Positions 61,193 to 64,000 of a stretch of 64,000 bases of DNA are shown here, piece by piece (positions within the stretch are counted from its first letter, which is position 1; each line of letters begins with the position of its first letter). A program made the position numbers and the translations under genes. Under the pieces are notes generated by a model that was given only the letters and a program-made list of their open reading frames with translations, did no database searches and was not told the origin of the DNA. Source of the DNA: Pseudomonas chlororaphis subsp. piscium (GTDB taxonomy: Bacteria > Pseudomonadota > Gammaproteobacteria > Pseudomonadales > Pseudomonadaceae); assembly GCF_003850345.1 (NCBI RefSeq), contig NZ_CP027707.1:5332001-5396000 (forward strand). The letters run 5' to 3'.

Positions 61193-62080
61193 TCACCGCG
61201 GCGCGCGCAGGCGCTGGCTCAACTCGTCGAACAGCGTCACCACCGCGCGCAGCGCCCGGCAGTCGGCCCGGGTCAACAGCCAGAGCGCGGTGTCGCACCC
61301 CGGCAGCGGGTCGCTCAGGGGTTGCAGGGCCGTCGTGTCGTCGAGCAGGAAATCCGGCAACACCGCCACACCCAGCCCGGCCTTCACCAGTTCGCTGACC
61401 GCCAGCATGCTGTTGCAGCGATAGCCCGGCACCACGCCCGGCAATGCCTGCCGACGCCAGGCCACCGTGGCGTGGTCCGGGAGGAAATCGTCCGGGGCGA
61501 TCCAGGTCAGCCCAGCCAGATCCGTCGACCCGACCGACTGCCGATAGCTCGGGCTGGCACAGACCCGGTAGGACACCGCCCGCAACTGCCGACCTACAAG
61601 GTGCTCGGGCGGTGTGCGGGTCAGGCGCAGGGCCAGGTCGGCGTCGCGCCGGCTGAGGTTGGCGAAATCATTCGAGGTGCTGAGCTCCAAGGCCAGTGCC
61701 GGATAGCGCGGCATGAATTGCCCCAGCGCCGGCAACAGCAAGCCCTGCAACACCGAATCGGTACAGGTCAGGCGCACCGTGCCGCTGACCACCGCGCCGC
61801 CCTGCTCCACCCCGACCCGTGCCGCTTCCAGCGCCTGTTCGGCGCGTTCGGCCTGCTCGGCCAGGGTGCGGGCCAGGCCGGTGGGCAGGTAGCCGGCGCG
61901 GCTCTTGTCGAACAGCTGCTGGCCCAGCGCGGCCTCGAGGCGACGCACAGCGCGGAACACCGTCGATACATCCACCTTCAGCAACGCCGCCGCGCGGGCC
62001 AGGGAGCCGCCACGCACCAGGGCGAGGATCAGCGACAGGTCGGGGTAGTCGAGCCGATAGTGCGTAGCTGCATTGTTCAC
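61193..62080 (-). CDS. LysR-family transcriptional regulator
   Basis: A 295-residue regulator with the N-terminal winged helix-turn-helix (SLARAAALLKVDVSTVFRAV, then RRLEAALGQQLF) and a LysR substrate-binding domain. The GTG at 62080 gives the usual length; the longer frame has an unlikely N-terminus overlapping the divergent gene's promoter. It is divergent from an amidotransferase/monooxygenase pair, its probable target. Confidence 0.87.
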   Translation of the reverse strand: MNNAATHYRLDYPDLSLILALVRGGSLARAAALLKVDVSTVFRAVRRLEAALGQQLFDKSRAGYLPTGLARTLAEQAERAEQALEAARVGVEQGGAVVSGTVRLTCTDSVLQGLLLPALGQFMPRYPALALELSTSNDFANLSRRDADLALRLTRTPPEHLVGRQLRAVSYRVCASPSYRQSVGSTDLAGLTWIAPDDFLPDHATVAWRRQALPGVVPGYRCNSMLAVSELVKAGLGVAVLPDFLLDDTTALQPLSDPLPGCDTALWLLTRADCRALRAVVTLFDELSQRLRAPR

Positions 62081-62168
62081 TTGGGTAAATGCCAATATTG
62101 AATGCGTGAACGCCAATCTATAGTGACTGCCAGCCACCCACAAGCGCTGGCCATACCGGGAGTAGTCC

Positions 62169-62888
62169 ATGCCGCACATCGCACGTCCACCCATCCTGCA
62201 CATCGCCCTGGTAGGCGACTACGACCCTCAGGTCACCGCGCACCAAGCCATTCCCCGGGCCCTGGAAATGGCCGCCGAGGAAACCGGCCTCAAGGTGCAC
62301 TACCGCTGGATGACCACCGACAGCCTGACCTGCGACGAGCCACTGCAAGAGGTCGACGGCATCTGGTGTGTGCCCGCCAGCCCCTACCGCTCGATGGACG
62401 GTGCCTTGCGGGCGATCCGTTTTGCCCGCGAACAGCAGCGGCCCTTCCTCGGCACCTGCGGCGGTTTTCAGCATGCGGTGCTGGAATACGCGCGCAACGT
62501 CCTGGGCTGGGCCGATGCCGAACACGGCGAAACCCATCCCGAAGCAGCACGCGCCTTGCTCACGCCGTTGACCTGCGCCTTGGTGGAGGCCACCGACAGC
62601 ATTCACCTGTGCGAAGGCAGTCGCATCGCCGAAGCCTATGGCGAGCTCCAGATCAGCGAGGGTTATCGCTGTCGCTACGGGGTCAACCCGGAGTTCGCGG
62701 CGCAATTGCTCCAGCACAACCTGCGCCCCAGCGGCTACGACTTGGCCGGCGACCTGCGGGCGGTGGAGCTCAGCGACCATAGGTTTTTTGTCGCCACCCT
62801 GTTCCAGCCGGAACGGGCGGCGCTCAAAGGCGTCGTGCCGCCCCTGGTCAGCGCCCTGCTCGCCGCTTGCCTGGAGCGTCACCCATGA
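62169..62888 (+). CDS. CTP-synthase-related class I glutamine amidotransferase-like protein
   Basis: A 239-residue protein resembling the C-terminal glutaminase half of CTP synthase. It has ALVGDYDPQVTAHQAIPRAL at the start, the nucleophile elbow FLGTCGGFQHAVLEYARNVL with the Cys near residue 99, and a later GYRCRYGVNPEF. The synthase half is absent, so it must act on its own or with an unknown partner. Overlaps the ABM gene by ATGA. Confidence 0.83.
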   Translation: MPHIARPPILHIALVGDYDPQVTAHQAIPRALEMAAEETGLKVHYRWMTTDSLTCDEPLQEVDGIWCVPASPYRSMDGALRAIRFAREQQRPFLGTCGGFQHAVLEYARNVLGWADAEHGETHPEAARALLTPLTCALVEATDSIHLCEGSRIAEAYGELQISEGYRCRYGVNPEFAAQLLQHNLRPSGYDLAGDLRAVELSDHRFFVATLFQPERAALKGVVPPLVSALLAACLERHP

Positions 62889-63208
62889 TCGCCCGCACAC
62901 CCGAGGCGCCCTATTACGCGGTGATTTTCAGCGCCCAGCGCCGCGAACCGGACCCGGCCTACGAGCAGACCGCCGAACGCATGGTCGAACTGGCGCAGCA
63001 GCAGCCGGGATTTCTCGGCATGGAGTTCGCGCGCAACGAGGAGGGCTTCGGCATCACCGTCTCCTACTGGCAGGACCAGGCCTCGATCCTCGCCTGGAAG
63101 CAGCATGCCGAACACCGCATCGCCCGCGAACGCGGGCGCAGCGACTGGTACGCGGCCTGTCATACCCGGGTGTGCAAGGTCGAACGCGCCTACCTGTTCG
63201 AACGCTGA
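62885..63208 (+). CDS. Antibiotic biosynthesis monooxygenase (ABM) domain protein
   Basis: A 107-residue ferredoxin-like protein with the ABM pattern YAVIFSAQRRE, QQPGFLGMEFARNEEGFGIT and YWQDQASILAWKQHAEHRIA. Such proteins are heme-degrading or small monooxygenases, or detoxify dicarbonyls. It is translationally coupled to the upstream amidotransferase, so the two probably act together; the substrate is unknown. Confidence 0.85.
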   Translation: MIARTPEAPYYAVIFSAQRREPDPAYEQTAERMVELAQQQPGFLGMEFARNEEGFGITVSYWQDQASILAWKQHAEHRIARERGRSDWYAACHTRVCKVERAYLFER

Positions 63209-63213
63209 TACCT

Positions 63214-63235
63214 CATCGCGAGCCCGCCCGCGATG
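63214..63235. repeat. REP-like hairpin after the ABM gene
   Basis: CATCGCG and CGCGATG flank AGCCCGCC; this is a short REP relative and may protect the mRNA end. No T-run follows. Confidence 0.5.
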
Positions 63236-63265
63236 ACCTCGGCCCAGCCAAGCGTGACGCCTGGA

Positions 63266-63598
63266 CTATTGCGCCGCCGGCACCCGATTGCGCACCGCCG
63301 AAATCTCCGGCAGGTCGGTGCGGCGCATGTACACACGCAAGGGTTCGCTGATGTTGATGCGCTCGTCGATGTTCTGCTCCAGCAGCAACTGGATCAGCTC
63401 GCGCTTGAGCACCATGACCTGGCCCTCGGCGGTGGCCCAGACGAATTCGCTGGCGGGGGTGATGGCGTCGTCGGCGACGTCCATGCCGAAGGAATCTTCG
63501 CTGAAGCGCACGATGTGCTGGCCGCTCTTGCGGTTGAAACCGACAAAACCCTTGAGCTGGTCGGCGGCCTGGCAGATGAGTTCGGATGTGATGCGCAT
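63266..63598 (-). CDS. DUF2025-like small Pseudomonas protein
   Basis: A 110-residue protein matching the conserved Pseudomonas family of unknown function with MRITSELICQAADQLKGFVG, VRFSEDSFGMDVADDAITPA and the tail EPLRVYMRRTDLPEISAVRN. Start chosen at MRITSELI. No signal peptide or catalytic motif. Confidence 0.82.
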   Translation of the reverse strand: MRITSELICQAADQLKGFVGFNRKSGQHIVRFSEDSFGMDVADDAITPASEFVWATAEGQVMVLKRELIQLLLEQNIDERINISEPLRVYMRRTDLPEISAVRNRVPAAQ

Positions 63599-63845
63599 GG
63601 TAAACCTCACTGAGCGTCCCGAAGGACAGGTGATCGATGGTTTACACGCCAGGCAAGAGTGGAAATCTCGGGTTTCCCTCTGACGGGGAAACTTCAGGGC
63701 GCAAGCCTACTGCAAAGCACCCCACAAAAGCGTCGGAAAATTTGCCGCAGGTGCAGATTTATGTCGGTTTCGCGATAGCACAACGGCCATTCAATTGTTA
63801 AAAGGTAGTCCTTTGAAAACCGCCCTCCACGAAAGGACCTCGACC

Positions 63846-64000
63846 ATGCCTGCCACCTTCACCAAAAGCGCCCTGATGCTGAGCCTGATGCTTGGCCTGG
63901 GCCAGGCACAGGCCGCCAGCCCAAGCCCCACCGCACTGGCTGTCAGCCAAGGCATTCCACACCCCGCGGTGATCGCTCACCGGGGCGCGTCCTTCGATGC
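63846..64000 (+). CDS. glpQ: Glycerophosphodiester phosphodiesterase (5' part)
   Basis: The first 51 residues show a signal peptide (MPATFTKSALMLSLMLGLGQ, cleavage after AQA) and the GDPD family opening IAHRGASFD, the conserved HRGAS motif that binds metal and phosphate. AAGGA lies upstream. The gene runs out of the window. It should hydrolyse glycerophosphodiesters in the periplasm. Confidence 0.8.
   Translation, partial: MPATFTKSALMLSLMLGLGQAQAASPSPTALAVSQGIPHPAVIAHRGASFD

Overview
The window is a Pseudomonas chromosome segment, most likely from the P. fluorescens complex. The genus call rests on the flgBCDE/cheR/cheV/flgA/flgMN/flgZ order, an AmrZ ortholog, the rsmA-tRNA-Ser-tRNA-Arg-tRNA-Arg block, the aot-argR-aru arginine locus in P. 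aeruginosa order, and the NrdA C-terminal tail. Base composition is uniformly GC-rich, with intergenic REP elements typical of fluorescent pseudomonads. I see no prophage, transposase or CRISPR array. Species is inferred, not proven.

Layout. 1-0.8 kb: 3' end of nrdA. 1.2-8.9 kb: flagellar and chemotaxis block. flgBCDE (minus) has a clean sigma-54 promoter, cheVR follows on the same strand, flgA and flgMN lie on plus, and flgMN has a sigma-28 promoter. flgZ (PilZ, c-di-GMP brake) closes the block. 8.9-14.2 kb: an MFS transporter, a glutamine-synthetase-like ligase, and a translationally coupled response regulator-TPR/histidine kinase pair behind a good sigma-28 (FliA) promoter. 14.6-19.9 kb: a sugar-modification cassette (Fe/2OG dioxygenase, two-domain GT61 glycosyltransferase, QdtA-like ketoisomerase, QdtB-like aminotransferase, ankyrin-tailed N-formyltransferase QdtF). 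Together these predict dTDP-Qui3NFo synthesis and transfer. A tRNA-Arg(CCU) flanks it. 20.3-23.6 kb: two tiny membrane proteins behind a sigma-54-like site, an orphan phnN, amrZ and mgtE. 24.1-29 kb: two tRNA-Arg(ACG), tRNA-Ser(GCU), rsmA, lysC, alaS. 29-31 kb: ltaE, then an FMN riboswitch controlling a RibH2-type lumazine synthase. 31.2-44.5 kb: the arginine succinyltransferase operon (aruC-F-G-D-B, a small His-tailed protein, aruE), its regulator ArgR and the aot arginine/ornithine transporter. 45.2-47.2 kb: acsA. 48.7-50 kb: nrdB, about 48 kb from nrdA and on the same strand. 50-64 kb: accessory and regulatory genes: acid phosphatase, two unrecognised zinc-motif proteins, TauE-type exporter, AraC, a small XRE protein behind a LexA-like box, kinase, metallo-hydrolase/TetR pair with a palindromic operator, MASE2-GGDEF cyclase, BdlA-like soluble chemoreceptor, DUF1003 protein, LysR with a divergent amidotransferase/ABM pair, a DUF2025-like protein and the start of a glycerophosphodiesterase.

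How it fits together. The left third is about motility: hook and rod parts, adaptation enzymes, anti-sigma switch FlgM, c-di-GMP effector FlgZ, and a nearby two-component pair that looks FliA-dependent. The sugar cassette could decorate flagellin or LPS; only its enzymatic logic is visible here. The centre is arginine uptake and catabolism feeding glutamate and succinate, beside acetate activation. The right end returns to biofilm and c-di-GMP control. The most unusual items are the Qui3NFo cassette with its two-domain transferase, the nrdA/nrdB split, the FliA-linked RR-TPR/HK pair, the LexA-boxed XRE gene, and the uncharacterised divergent pair at 51.2-52.9 kb.
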